From contig JAENRU010000467.1 in the NCBI GenBank assembly GCA_016647705.1, positions 174,501 to 238,500 of the forward strand: a stretch of DNA of 64,000 nt, written 5' to 3'. The position numbers and the translations under genes are program-made. Every line of letters starts with the position of its first letter. The stretch's first letter is position 1. The notes beneath the pieces are model-generated. The model searched no databases and had not been told where the DNA came from. It saw only the letters and a program-made list of their open reading frames with translations. Source of the stretch: Eucommia ulmoides. Lineage: Eukaryota; Streptophyta; Magnoliopsida; Garryales; Eucommiaceae. Positions 1-10,740 of this stretch are shown here, in pieces.

Positions 1-536
1 TATAAATATTAACTATTGGAATGATTGTTATTGCCTAATTATGGTCGTTTGTGTAGTAATACGTCCGTTACTGTTGCTACGACGTCAATGCCATTATCCT
101 TTGTTATCGGAACTGTAACGGCTTGGCCATTGCTGTTATGTAACTGTTGTTACGTTATTTACTTGCCGCGATTTAGAACCAATGAACCATGAATCATAAT
201 TTTGGTCTATGGGTTGAAGTAAAGAAATTTCAAATATTAGAAGACCTGTACTAGACTCCGAGCGACAATCGTATTGTGCTGTGTTACTTTTCTGTCGGGT
301 CAATTCGGGTTCAGATCAACACAGTATCAACCCTATCTAACACATGTAACTGAACTTGTCAAAAAGTATGACCCTAGCCCATCATATTCATTTTTCGTGT
401 CACCCAAAAATGACCCATTTAATTCGTTTATAACATCGGTTGTATTCGGATTTACTCGAAATCAACCAAAGCGCCAAAATATATATCGTGTATTCTTCAT
501 AATTTTTATACAACCAAATTTTGTGTGGAAAATATG
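1..536. other. AT-rich sequence without a recognisable gene
   Basis: I see no supported gene here. A plus-strand open frame at 274-645 has no recognisable motif and runs out of frame over the hAT remnant that starts near 537. The segment is either noncoding flank or the worn 5' part of that transposase. Confidence 0.4.
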
Positions 537-692
537 TTTGTTGAATCCGTTGATAAGCGGTCTTATGCGAAGAGTTGAGAGAAAATGTTTGGCTGACTTG
601 GTAAATGTGTGGATAAAATTGGATTATCTCATGCGGTGCAAGTAGTTATTGATAGTGCCTCAGCTAATGTAATGGCCAATAAGTCCAACTTC
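537..692 (+). pseudogene. hAT transposase pseudogene, part 1
   Basis: One frame reads FVESVDKRSYAKS, then after two stops VQVVIDSASANVMANKSNF. This matches the plant hAT (DUF659-type) transposase block around the second catalytic aspartate, usually written as VVQVVTDSASANVMAGK. The reading frame stays constant from 537 to 692 despite stops at 'AKS*EK' and 'MFG*LG'. The natural continuation (LLEVKYPYLYWTPC) resumes at about 2539, so this block and the two further ones downstream are pieces of one broken gene. The protein would be the DNA-cutting transposase of an autonomous hAT element; this copy cannot encode it. Confidence 0.75.
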
Positions 693-1606
693 TAATTTCT
701 AATTTGTTTGTTTTAATTATAATACATGCTTTTTAAAATATTCAAATAAAATATTCAGATAAATATTGGTCCACTACTAGCGATAGGTAGGGTCAGAGTG
801 TGGGGTAATTGTTGAGACTTTTGGGGGTTTTATGTAATATTTTTATACATGTTACGTGAGTTTGAACTTTTGAGACATATTTATATGTTCGAGATGTATT
901 TATGTGGTTGAGAGGTATTTATGTGTTTCCAGACGTATTTTAGAAAAATCCGTTATTTAAAGTTTGGATTGTATTGATATTTATGAAAAACTTATGAGAT
1001 TATTGAAACTTATTGTGGATATTGGAATTGATTGTTTTTAGTCTCACGAGACAGTCCACAAGGAATTGAGCTATCTACTGCTTATGATGCTAGTTGCGAG
1101 CATGTTGGTTTGAATGTTGGATGAAATTGATAAATGTTGGTTATGAGATATGACAATGGACTTCAAAAATAATGCCAAGTGGAAATTTTTTTGAGGTCGT
1201 AGACCTGTTAAAATTGAGATAGACCAAATCCAAGTGAGATTATCGTGATATTTTAAACATATATTTGTTGGTTATAAATATAAAGATATATTTTTTGCTA
1301 TTTTTATTAGAGTAGCGCAGCGGAAGTATTGAGAAACATAAAATTCTATCACATTTAGTTATATTTGTTAGGGGTTACCGACCAAGGTGCACCATGTTGG
1401 ATATAATGTGGGCCACCGTAAATGCGGAAGTGGCGATATATAGTATGAATTTTGACGTGTATGAATTATGGGTGATTTTCGGTTATGGGACCCTGCATAG
1501 AAAATAATTGTCTCAGAATTGAGTAAGATTGATATGATCGTGCGATTTTGAATTATTATTGTTTTAAACGAAATTTCAAGGATGTAATTTATTTAAGGGG
1601 GTAGAT
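693..1606. other. Sequence separating two hAT transposase pieces
   Basis: AT-rich sequence with no open frame that I recognise. Its right edge carries a purine run (aaggggg) right before an LTR-like start at 1607. Much of it could therefore be the 3' internal end of a truncated LTR element inserted in the hAT gene, but no protein motif supports this. Confidence 0.35.
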
Positions 1607-2510
1607 TGTAATACCCCGAAAATGTATGTTTTTTAAAATAAATATTTTTGGAGTTATTTTGGTATATTATGAAAATTTTAGGATATAAATAAATATTTAA
1701 TAAATTTTTGGGATTACAAGTGTAAGTTTTGGATTTGATAATAATATTACATAAAAATATAGGGGGGATTAGTGTAATTTTGAAAAAAATCTTGTATAAG
1801 TGACACGTGTAAACCTTTTGATTGAGTGGATTTGCAATGGTGTATACACTTGTGAAGAAAACAAAAAAATCTCAAAAGGAAAAAATGGGACATGCATTGT
1901 ACATTAGGCGGTGGAAGTTTGTATACACATATATACATATATTAGGCGGTTTTGCAGGGAAGGAAAAAGAAAAACAAAATAAAAAGAAAAAGTTTACTAT
2001 AATGATTCTCAGTATTGGATTTTATGTAGAATTTCTAACTCTTTTAATATTTGTATTTAATCTCCCTTTTTATTATGTGATTCATGCTAAAATTGTTGTT
2101 AATTCTTAATTGTTAGTTTTCATGAAATATTTAGGATTATTATGTGAAAATTATGTGGAAAATATGTTTATGTATTTATTTGTGGATTGATTAAATGCAC
2201 GTAGTAAAAGGGTTAAAATTTTTACTGAGTTTTGGCTCACAACGCTACAGTTTTTATTGCAAGGCCGATGAAAATGGTGTTGCGCATGAAATTTTATTTG
2301 AATTTCTATTTAACCTGTAATAATTGTATTTATTATTTACTGTTGTAAAATTGATTCGATAAATCGATAATTATAATTATTATCGTAGTTGTAAAATTTC
2401 TCAGATTTATATTCACTGGAATATTGATTATTCAATTTTAGTATTAATTCTTCAAAGGAGAAATCGCGTGGCGGCCCTGGGAAACCGAGCCTTTACAAAG
2501 TGGTATTTAT
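1607..2510 (+). repeat. Probable LTR of a Ty3/gypsy-like element
   Basis: The block begins TGTAATACCCCGAAAATG directly after the purine tract ttaagggggtagat. This arrangement is typical of a plant Ty3/gypsy 3' LTR behind its polypurine tract. It also contains a 'tactgagttttggctcac' stretch of the kind seen in such LTRs (my recollection). No second copy and no clear target duplication were found. The right boundary is uncertain; hAT coding sequence resumes at 2537. Confidence 0.4.
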
Positions 2511-2536
2511 TATTTTTTTCTTTTTATAATTCATAG

Positions 2537-2898
2537 GGAGGTTGTTGGAGGTGAAATATCCATACTTATATTGGACACCATGTGCCACCCATTGTTTGGA
2601 ATTAATGTTAGAAGACATCTTCAAGTTACCGAATATGAATAGAACATTTGAATAGCTGTGTATTCCTAAATATTATATTAATAACCGTTTCGGTATGGTT
2701 AATATAATGAGAAGATTTAGTAATCGAAAGGAATTTTTAAAGCTTGCAAAAACCAATTTTGCTATGACTTTTGTCATGTTGTCAAGACTTAACCTGAGGA
2801 AGATTTTCACTTTGGATAAATTCTAGCAAATTGTCGAAGGAACAACAAAGGTAAAGGGTGAATGGACCGCTAGCCTTAAGATGTTAGGCTATGAAGCA
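2537..2898 (+). pseudogene. hAT transposase pseudogene, part 2
   Basis: From 2539 a single frame reads RLLEVKYPYLYWTPCATHC, then LELMLEDIFKLPNMNRTFE, a stop, and RFGMVNIMRRFSNRKEFLK. The 'YWTPCATHCLELMLEDI' block is a hallmark of plant hAT transposases with the DUF659 fold. The sequence before it (ttcatag) looks like a splice acceptor, so this may start an exon. Two in-frame stops are present (after NRTFE and after TLDKF). The frame ends at 'LGYEA', where an inverted-repeat element interrupts it. Confidence 0.85.
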
Positions 2899-3530
2899 CG
2901 GACACCGACACGCGACATGGACACGACATGACACGGACACGGCGACACTACAATTTCTCAAAAATACCGACACGAACACGTCAATAAATAAATAAATATT
3001 TTTATATATGTAAGCCTAATTAAGAAAGACAGTTGTCATTAAACAAATTCATTCAACAAAGACCATTGAGCTAATAATCGTAAATCTTCAAAGTTCAAAC
3101 TAACATTCACATTTAAAAAATTCTTATAAATAAAAGCCAGAAGACAAAAAAAAATGCTCGAGGTCGATTGGTGGATTATTATATTCACACCCTTTATCGG
3201 TGAATAAGACGATTGATTTTCTGTCTTTCTCATTCTCGTTTCTCTAATTATTAAAGACCCATTTAATAGGGTTATTTAATATCAAATTACAAGATATACC
3301 CCTTAAATAATAATGTAATTAAAGTAAGTTAATAAAAAAATTACAAAATTGACCCCCTTGAAAAATTCACAACCCGGCCTTCCAAAGTGTCCGATACGCT
3401 TATTTCGCGTGTCAAAATAAAAAATAAAAAATAAAAAATTTGGACACGCCTCGACACGTGTTGGCCGCGTGTCGGTGTTCGATACGTGTCGGACACCGAC
3501 ACTCTCTGCCTCCAGCAGAGTGTCGGATAA
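2899..3530. repeat. Inverted-repeat element inside the hAT pseudogene
   Basis: The left end is built of repeated ggacaccgacacgcgacatg-type words. The right end (about 3440-3530) holds the inverted form, gtgtcggtgttcgatacgtg followed by gtgtcggacaccgacac. The inner part is AT-rich. The imperfect terminal inverted repeats and lack of coding suggest a short non-autonomous DNA element. It sits exactly where the transposase frame is interrupted, and about 35 residues expected between the flanking blocks are missing. I found no certain target duplication. Confidence 0.55.
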
Positions 3531-3531
3531 A

Positions 3532-4632
3532 AAACCTCATATGGGATATTTCTATGAGGCTATGCATGGAGCCAAAAAAGTCATTGCTTGATCACTCGAA
3601 GAAAATGAAGACAAATATAGAGAAATTTTTCAAATTATCTATCATTGGTGAATATTCAACTTCGTGGTGCTTTTTATGCAACAAGTCACTATTCGAATCC
3701 AAAATACTTTTATGCAAACCCAATATTGAGAAAGAGACAAGTTGATAAAGGGATTATATAATTGTATTTCAAGGTTTGCTCCAAATCTTGAAACAAAAAA
3801 TATAATTGTGTAAGTATAAGAAAGTAGAGGGCCTTTCTGGGATACATATGGGCGTTAGATAGAGAAATAAAAGGACACCAACAGCTATTTTTTTTTGTTA
3901 TCGAATTATTTGTCTCTATTTAATATAAGGATTCCTAATTAACTTTATTTTACAGCCAAATGGTGGTCTTTATGCGGGGGTTCAACACTAGCAGAAGTTT
4001 GTGGTAGAAATTCCTAGTCTTACATGCTGCGTATCAGACTGTGAACGGAATTGTTGTGTTTTCAGACATGTGTTTTTATCATGTTGAATTTACTACAAAA
4101 TTGAAAAAATAAAATACAAATGTTAATAATTTAATCGTATTGCAAATAAATTGTTGCAAATTCACAACAAAAAGAGAAATATGTTAGCTGAAGCTCGGTG
4201 AAATGATTTGATTTTTATGAAGTATAATAGGGTATTGATTCGTAGATATCAAGCGTGTGACATGATTGATCCTATCTCATTGATTGATTTCATGAACACA
4301 ATGAGTGGTTAATTGGCCGAGTTGATGGAGATTCCAATTGTGAAGACGGTGATGAGTATATGCATGATGCTGAATATGGACTGACATGGGTGGGTGTCGT
4401 TATTGATGCTGGAGTAGGAGATAGTAGATATAATTCTAGATCACGTTCGACTCCAAGGGTGAGTCCTAGAAATAAGAAAGTAGGAAGCTCTTCTCTCACT
4501 CCAATTAACCTTATGGATGAAGAAGTAGATGCAAATTCAGCAGAGATCGAAGAGGAAGAGTGTGAATGGGAGGACCATGGGTCAAATGATGAAGATAACT
4601 TTGCTTTGTTGAATGAGGAGGATGCTATTTGA
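3532..4632 (+). pseudogene. hAT transposase pseudogene, part 3 (dimerisation domain and C-terminus)
   Basis: Coding blocks occur in different frames: MGYFYEAMHGAKKSLLDHSK (from 3541), NIQLRGAFYATSHYSNPKYF (about 3650-3720), WWSLCGG and QKFVVEIPSLTCCVSDCERN (about 3960-4060, after a likely intron ending ttacag), then a long acidic tail ending ALLNEEDAI and a stop at 4632. The CERN motif and following 'KKRNMLAEARLNDL' belong to the hAT C-terminal dimerisation region. The order matches plant hAT proteins, but several frameshifts and one stop show it is dead. The last open stretch, 4360-4632, is only the tail of this gene. Confidence 0.85.
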
Positions 4633-4793
4633 TTCTTGACTTATCGTTAACTCATTTTCACTTGCTTCCTTTTTATGGATGTTTAAAAACGTTTTATTTG
4701 GATTTTGGGATGGATGTTTAAATTTATTTTGAAATTTTAGTAGTTGTTTCTTTTTATTTATTGGCTCATATGCTAGTGTGTTTTGTTTTTAAT

Positions 4794-5007
4794 TATAGAA
4801 GGAGAGGAGGGAATAATTCTATTATTCATTGATACAATTACTAGGGAGCAGACAACTTTAAATAGGAAAAGAATGAAACACAGTTGCTAACCCTAGAATC
4901 TCTTACAATCAATGAATTTCCTAATTTATTTATATCACTACTTCCTAATTTATTCAAATCTCTAACCAATCAAACCCTAACAAAAATATAACCCTAATTT
5001 ACCGACA
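4794..5007 (-). repeat. Copia-A 3' LTR
   Basis: This 214-bp repeat pairs with 10430-10643. It ends ...ttaccgaca on the plus strand, next to the polypurine tract. It shows scattered substitutions against its partner, indicating an older insertion. Confidence 0.9.
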
Positions 5008-5014
5008 CTCCCCC

Positions 5015-5738
5015 TCAAGTTGGTGTAAAGATATCCATCATACCCAACTTGCTCACTTGAAGCTCGAAAGACTGTCTCAACAGTCCCTTAGTCAAAACAT
5101 CTGTAACTTGTTGTGTGGTGGGTACAAATGGAGTACAAACTATTCCTTCTTCAAGCTTTTCTTTTATAAAGTGTCTATCAATTTCAACATGTTTTGTCTT
5201 GTCATGTAGAACCGGATTATGAGCAATGTTGATAGTCGCCTTATTGTCACAATACAAGTTCATAAGAAGACTTACCAGTCTTTTAAGTTCTTCTAGAACC
5301 CGTTTTAGCCAAAGAATCTCGCACACTCCCTGAGCCATTGATCTGAATTCCGCCTCAACACTACTTGTAGCAACAATACTCTGCTTCTTGCTCCTCCAAG
5401 TGACTAAATTGCCTCACCGATCTATCAGTGACCGAACCTGCCCAATCAACATCTGTATACACCTCAATTCCTCTCTTCTCATTTTTCTTGGAGAAGAGTC
5501 ATTTTCCTGGTGTGCTTTTCAAATAATGAAGAATTTGATACACAGTTTTCAGATGTTCTTCGTACGGGGAATGCATAAATTGACTTACCATGCTCACAGC
5601 GAAAGCAATGTCCGGACGTGTATGTGACCAGTAGATCAGTCTTCCAACTAGTGTTTGGTATCTTCCCGTGTCTACTGGAACGCCATCTTTTAGATCTCGA
5701 AGTTTAACATTAGCTTCTATTGGAGTGTCAGAAGGTGT
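5015..5738 (-). pseudogene. Copia-A RNase H and end of reverse transcriptase
   Basis: The C-terminal frame (5015-5338) reads MAQGVCEILWLKRVLEELKR, then YCDNKATINIAHNPVLHDKT and 'KHVEIDRHFIKEKL'. This is the copia RNase H tail with its conserved CDN and H-KTKHVEID motifs, ending DIFTPT and a stop. Upstream (5388-5738) the SSAEAE and DADWAGS regions of RNase H appear only in shifted frames. It would degrade the RNA strand of the RNA:DNA hybrid during replication; this copy is nonfunctional. Confidence 0.85.
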
Positions 5739-6600
5739 TCAACCATTCATTTCAATTTCTTTCAAGAGATCTAGAATATACTTCCGCTGCGAAAGTACAA
5801 TGCCCTTTTTTGACCTTGCCACTTCCATTCCAAGAAAATACTTTAGTTGACCCAAATCTTTAATCTCAAATTCCTTGGCTAAGTTCTGTTTCAATCTGCT
5901 CATCTCTTCTAAATCATCTCTAGTCAGAATTATATCATCTACATAGACAATCAAGACAAAGATCTTGTCTTTGGTAGATTTCTTTGTGAAGAGAGTATGA
6001 TTAGATTGTTCTTGTGTATATCCTTGGCTCTTAACAAACTTTGTAAATCTCTCGAACCAAGTTCTGGAAGACTGTTTAAGACCATATAGAGACTTCTTTA
6101 GTTTACATACCTTGGTTCCAAACTTCTCCGTAAAGCCAGGTGGAGGCTCCATATAGACTTCCTCCTATAAGTCTCCATTCAAAAAGGCATTCTTCACATC
6201 CAACTGATTCAGAGACCAATCAAGATTAGCAGCAACAGACAAGAGTACCCGAACTGTATTTAGCTTCGCCACTGGATAAAAAGTCCCGAACTGTATTTAG
6301 CTTCGTCCGTGGATAAAAAGTCTCAGAGTAGTCCACTCCATATGTCTGAGTGAAACCTTTAGCTACAAGACGAGTTTTGTATCTTTCCAACGATCCATCT
6401 GAGTTGTACTTCACGGTAAATACCCATTTGCAGCTAACAATTGTTTTCCCATTTGGCAGATCCACTATCTCCCAAGTAGCATTCTTCTCCAGAGCTCTCA
6501 TTTTCTCAAAAATCGCTTCTTTCCACTCAGGAACATTTAGAGCCTCCTGGACACTATTAGGAATGACCACACTCGACACTTGTGAAATAAAGGCACAATA
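5739..6600 (-). pseudogene. Copia-A reverse transcriptase (RVT_2)
   Basis: Two frames carry the domain. At 6226-6579: [20 protein letters not shown] and [20 protein letters not shown]. At 5739-6152: KVCKLKKSLYGLKQSSRTWF and LIVYVDDIILT, with the catalytic YVDD intact. A 37-bp tandem duplication at 6248-6321 shifts the frame between them, so a single enzyme can no longer be made. The order and spacing match plant copia reverse transcriptases. Confidence 0.88.
6248..6321. repeat. 37-bp tandem duplication inside Copia-A reverse transcriptase
   Basis: Two units, 6248-6284 and 6285-6321, both start cccgaactgtatttagcttc and end ggataaaaagt. They differ only in the middle (gccact versus gtccgt). 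Because 37 is not a multiple of 3, the duplication disrupts the reverse transcriptase frame. Confidence 0.9.
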
Positions 6601-7171
6601 GATGAAATATTTTTGTAAGATACAAAATTTGGCAAAGGATGCTTAGTTAAGACCTAACACCTTTCCTAAGAGCAATGGGAAGATCAAGCTGACTAGAAGA
6701 ATTTGACTCAAAATTACCTAGAGGAATCTTTGACGAGTCATCATGAATTTCATGATCTAACCTCTGATTAGATTCTTGGTAGTGTTGTGGGATAGTACCT
6801 TTAATTTGTGATAGATACTCCTTTGAATATACAAGACCTTTATGCAGCTTCGCACCCATCTCTGTTGTTTGACTATTTTGATTCTGAGATGGCATTACCA
6901 AAGGTCATACATTGGTAGGTTCAATATTTTCAACATTTAATTCATTTGTTTCCTTAGACTTTGTATTTTCCATATCATTCTCTTTCGGTAACTGTTTGTG
7001 AGAAACATCATCATGAACAAATTCAAAAATTGAACCATCTAAAAAATCATTTTCACTAGTACTCTCCCCCTGAAGATGGAAATTGCTGTAGTTGGATTGT
7101 CCTGCAAAAAATGTGACGTTTATAGACACAAACATTTTTTTGGAAACAGGATCAAAACATTTATGACCTCT
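6601..7171 (-). pseudogene. Copia-A linker between integrase and reverse transcriptase
   Basis: Low-complexity, Ser/Asn/Gln-rich frames (6647-6901 and 6905-7135) include QGESTSENDFLDGS. The linker following copia integrase typically has a 'LQGEN' motif after the 'VTFFE' strand. It has no catalytic role. Confidence 0.6.
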
Positions 7172-7702
7172 CTAATTTGTAGGATAGCTTACAAAAATAC
7201 ATTTATGTGCCTTTGGATCAAACTTAGAATGTCTAGGATCATGATTATGAACAAAGGCCACACTTCCAAAATTCTTTGAGGGAATATCTGTTGTTAGCTG
7301 AGTGGTGGGAAAACATTCGGTGAAAAGCTTTATTGGTGTTTTAAAGTTCAAAATTCTCGTAGGCAGCCTATTAATCAAATAAGTGGCTGTTAAAATAGTT
7401 TCTCCCCAAAGAAACTTAGGAACCTTAGTTTGAAAACTTATAGCTCTAGCAATTTCAAGGAGATATCTGTTTTTTTCTTTCAGCCACTCCGTTTTGTTGA
7501 GGTGTATTATTACAAGAATTTGGTGAACAATAATTTTTTCGGCAAAAACATTCCCTAACACAGTGTTAAAGAATTCCTTTCCATTATCACTTCGAAAATT
7601 TTTAATCTGAGTCTGAAATTGTGTTTGAACTATATTATAATTTTTTTTAAATACAATCTCAACATCAGATTTTTCTTTTAAAAGGAACACTTAAGTGACT
7701 CT
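7172..7702 (-). pseudogene. Copia-A integrase, central and C-terminal part
   Basis: The frame contains FRSDNGKEFFNTVLGN (second catalytic Asp), a decayed TPQQNGVAERKNR region seen as LNKTEWLKEKNRYLLEIARA, then WGETILTATYLINRLPTRIL and FDPKAHKCIFV. This is the rve core and C-terminus of copia integrase. The N-terminal part of the domain lies on the other side of the 7711-8496 insertion. Confidence 0.85.
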
Positions 7703-7710
7703 AGTATGAT

Positions 7711-8496
7711 TAGGGGTGAAAGAAAAACCCGGTAACCCGCCCCGCCCACCCCGGGTTCGGTCGGATTTACCTTACTTTTTTTTTTGTTTTTTACCCGACC
7801 CGCCCGCCCGAAAAGAGAGAGGAAAAGGGTCGGATTTACTATGCCCACCGCCCTCCCGAACCGACTGACTTACAAAAATAGGTGCTCATATTACATTCCC
7901 CACCCCTTGACAAATGTTTATTACAAAACCCCCCACTATATATAGAAAAATATAAACCCTAATTTCCCATTACGATTTGCGATTGCGCCGCCTAATCGCC
8001 TCTCTCTCATTTCTCATTCTTTCATCACTTCTGATCTCAAAATCTCACCGCCTCTCGATCTCAAAATTATAATCCTAATGTTGATTGTTCGTCGCCGTCA
8101 ATGTTCTTCGTCACCGTCGATGTTGTTCGTTGCGGTGTATGTTGTTTGTTGCGGTTGTTTTTGTCGCCGTGGATGACTGGATGCTGTTCGTTGCCGTCGA
8201 CGCTGTTCGTCGCCGTTTTTGCTGTTCGTTGCAATCACAATCTGATAATCTGTAAGTTTTTTATTCTTTCCATTGTTCTTGTTCTTGCCATTGTTGTTGA
8301 ATGTGTTTCTAAGAATCTGTTAGTGTTAGGGTTTTCTTCTTCATTGCGTATCCGAAATCCGACCGATACCGACCGAAACACGACGGTGGCCGATCCCGTC
8401 GGCTGCGGGGTCGGTCGGAAATATACCCTCTAAAAACATTTGGGTCGGCAAAAAAAAATCCTCACCCCCGACCCGCCTGACCGAATTACACTCCTA
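7711..8496. mobile_element. Ac/Ds-like non-autonomous hAT element in Copia-A
   Basis: The element is 786 bp and is flanked by a perfect 8-bp duplication agtatgat (7703-7710 and 8497-8504), the target size of hAT transposons. It starts taggggtgaaag and ends acactccta, a short imperfect inverted repeat resembling Ac/Ds termini. Both subterminal regions are rich in cccgacccgccc-type words, as expected for transposase-binding sites. The middle (about 7930-8340) resembles a plant promoter and leader: a tatatata-like box, a 'taaaccctaatttccc' tract, then pyrimidine-rich leader. It is likely an internally deleted derivative that kept the 5' end of its parent gene. The 110-residue open frame at 8101-8433 has no recognisable domain. 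Confidence 0.9.
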
Positions 8497-8504
8497 AGTA
8501 TGAT

Positions 8505-8899
8505 CATCAATGAAAGTAACAAACCAGCGCAGAAAAAGTTGGCACTCTAGAAGGACCCCAAACACCACTATGAATCATGGTAAATGATTTTGATTTTTTA
8601 TATGGTTGAGATGGAAAAACAGTTCAATGATGTTTTGCTAGTTCACAAGATTCACACCGAAAAACTGAAGAATTTTTATTCATGAATAACTTAGGAAACA
8701 AATGTTTCAAATATTGAAAATTTGGATGTCCTAATCGATAATGCCATAACATAATCTTATTGTCACTAGAAACAGAATTAGAATTGAAACAAGTCTGCTA
8801 ATCTTGCCTTCCAAAGGTTGATTCATTATTAAAGAGGTAGAGGCCACCATCTTGTTTAGCACTCCTAATTATCTTCCCTTCGGTTAAATTCTTAAATTT
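8505..8899 (-). pseudogene. Copia-A GAG-pre-integrase and integrase N-terminus
   Basis: Minus-strand translation gives, in broken frames, NKIMLWHYRLGHPNFQYLKH and CESCELAKHH. These are the His and Cys ligands of the zinc-binding HHCC domain that precedes copia integrase. 'IHSGVWGPSRVPTFSALV' follows up to the hAT insertion. Confidence 0.8.
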
Positions 8900-9268
8900 T
8901 CAATGAGAAGGCCAAAAATTAACTTGACAATTATGATCAAGGGTTAATATGTTGACAGACATGAGATTATATGACAAATGAGGAATGTGCAAAACATTTT
9001 TAAGAATTAGAGAAGGGGAAATGGTAATTGATCCTTTCTCAGCAATAGTAGCAAAAGAGCCATCAACAATTTTAAATTTTTGATGCCCTGCACAAGGTGC
9101 ATATAAAGAAAAAAATTGCGAAGTGCCAGTCATATGATTGGTAACACATGAATCTAATATCCTAGAGCCATTAGACTTGGTATAAGCGATGGTAGCAGTG
9201 AAAGAGTTACCTGATTGTGCTAGAGAACAAGATGGGGTAGAATTTCCTAAGGATTGGGACTGAAACAT
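8900..9268 (-). pseudogene. Copia-A aspartic protease
   Basis: The frame contains GSRILDSCVTNHMTGTSQFF. Plant copia proteases have DSGATDHMT here, so the active site reads D-S-C: the glycine of the catalytic D(S/T)G triad is lost. Downstream FKIVDGSFATIAEKGSITIS and LKNVLHIPHLSYNLMSV are normal protease-domain strands. It would have cut the Gag-Pol polyprotein. Confidence 0.85.
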
Positions 9269-10136
9269 TTTATATAGGTGCTCTATCTGTTCCTTTGTAA
9301 ACGGAAGTGACTATGAGGAAGATTGTTGCCCTGGATCTGTGCTGCTAGCTTGAAATGTGCGGACATCTCACCCTTGACCTGGTGTCACTACCGGGTTTTT
9401 TCTTCTAATTTGCCGGTTTCCTGTGCAGCTTCCAGCATCTTTCTCGAGTATGCCACGACCTCCTACAATGGTCACACTAAGGCCTCTGCTTTCCTCCTCG
9501 CTTATCTCCTTCTGAATCTGCACCTCAGGCCTCAAGAGCAGATCCTTCGCTATCTATGTTTGGTTCATCAATGTTCTTTAACATCACTTGCCGCCGTGCT
9601 TCTTCTCTACGTACTTCGGAAAAGACCTCCCTTATCGTCGGCAAGGGTTTCTTTCCTAAAATACGTCCTCGAACCTCATCGAGTTCTTTGTTCAAACCAA
9701 CCAATAACACGAATACCGGCCTCTCTCAATCTTCTTTTTGTACCAAGCACTATCATTTGAATTTTCCCATTTTTAATCTTCAAACATATCCAATTCCTGC
9801 CAAACTGCCATCATATCATTATAGTAGGCTGTTACCTCACGATTGCCTTGCTGCATCTTCGATATTCAGGTGTTTAATTTGAACAGTTGTGAATGATTGT
9901 CTAAATCTGAATAGGTTTCCCGAACTGCTTCCCAGACATCGCGAGCCGTCGGCAGGAACAAGAAGGGCTTTCCAACAATTGGTTCCATAGAATTGATCAG
10001 CTAGACAATCACCATTGAGTTTTCTGAACGCCATTGCTTGTATCTCAGATTGTTGGTGGCTGGCGTTTTCACTTCGCCATTCAAGTGCCCGAGTTTCCCT
10101 TTGCCTTCGATCACTAATCGCATGGATTGAGATCAC
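9269..10136 (-). pseudogene. Copia-A gag
   Basis: The best part (9525-9710) reads LLVGLNKELDEVRGRILGKK and PLPTIREVFSEVRREEARRQ, the end of the copia capsid (UBN2) domain. Further upstream, in other frames, MEPIVGKPFLFLPTARDVWE and TYSDLDNHSQLFKLN are visible around 9870-10000. Multiple frameshifts break it. Gag would form the virus-like particle. Confidence 0.8.
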
Positions 10137-10207
10137 TCAAGGTAATTCTTTTCATTCAATTTGTGAATGGTAATTTAAAGAGAATTTTTAGAATAGGAGG
10201 CAGCCGA

Positions 10208-10346
10208 AAGCGGCGGGTGCGAGGAGACAACTGAAAGTAGCGGCTGCGAAGCTCCCCCCGCCGACATCGCTGAAAGTGGCAGCTGCGAACCCCCCCAACG
10301 ACATCGCTGAAAGTGGCGGCTGCGAACTCCCCGACGACATCGCCCC
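10208..10346. repeat. Minisatellite in the Copia-A leader
   Basis: About three and a half imperfect units of roughly 36-39 bp carry the words gctgaaagtggcggctgcga and ccccgacgacatcgc. It lies between the gag start and the primer-binding site, in the untranslated leader of the element. Confidence 0.75.
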
Positions 10347-10417
10347 GTTGCTGGCATCCGACGAGGCTGAGCCGGAGGCAACCTTGGCTGCCTTGAAATT
10401 CATGATCGAACCCTAGG

Positions 10418-10429
10418 GCTTTGATGCCA
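10418..10429 (-). promoter_or_regulatory. Copia-A primer-binding site
   Basis: gctttgatgcca is a two-mismatch version of the reverse complement of TGGTATCAGAGC, the initiator-Met tRNA site common in plant copia elements. It ends exactly where the 5' LTR begins. Confidence 0.75.
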
Positions 10430-10643
10430 TATAGAAAGAAATGAGAGAATAATTCTATTATTCATTGATACAATTACAAGGGAGCAAACAATTTTAAATA
10501 GGAAAATAATGACACGCGGTTGCTAACCCTAGAATCTCATACAATCAATGAATTTCCTAATTTATTCAAATCACTACTTTCCTAATTTATTTGAATCTCT
10601 AATCAATCAAACCCTAACCAAAAATAACCCGAATTTGCCGACA
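10430..10643 (-). repeat. Copia-A 5' LTR
   Basis: This 214-bp repeat partners 4794-5007. Both copies contain aataattctattattcattg and end ccgaca on the plus strand. The target duplication ttaat follows at 10644-10648. Confidence 0.9.
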
Positions 10644-10740
10644 TTAATAATTGAAATTTACTTCATAGTTTCACTTTTTGAGTGTAAATTTACAATATAA
10701 AAATTCTTTGAATTATACTCTACTTCTTTTAATATGTTGT

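Larger units (their letters stand above)
4794..10643 (-). mobile_element. Copia-A: Ty1/copia retrotransposon, degenerate
   Basis: A full-length element lies on the minus strand between two 214-bp LTRs and a perfect 5-bp target duplication ttaat (4789-4793 and 10644-10648). Domain order on the minus strand is gag, protease, integrase, reverse transcriptase and RNase H, which defines Ty1/copia. A primer-binding-like site sits at 10418-10429 and a polypurine tract (reverse complement ctccccctcaa) adjoins the left LTR. Each domain is broken by stops or frameshifts, and an hAT-derived insert splits the integrase region. In element orientation the LTR starts TGTCGG but ends in TATA, not CA. Confidence 0.93.

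Noticed and set aside
1822..2109. 95-residue Lys-rich open frame
   Set aside because: It lies within the LTR-like block and reflects an A-rich stretch.
8101..8433. 110-residue open frame inside the hAT derivative
   Set aside because: Val/Cys-rich reading of a leader-like segment with repeated ttcgtcgccgt; no domain.
10208..10346. CRISPR-like array
   Set aside because: The units are contiguous imperfect repeats without unique spacers, in a plant retroelement leader.
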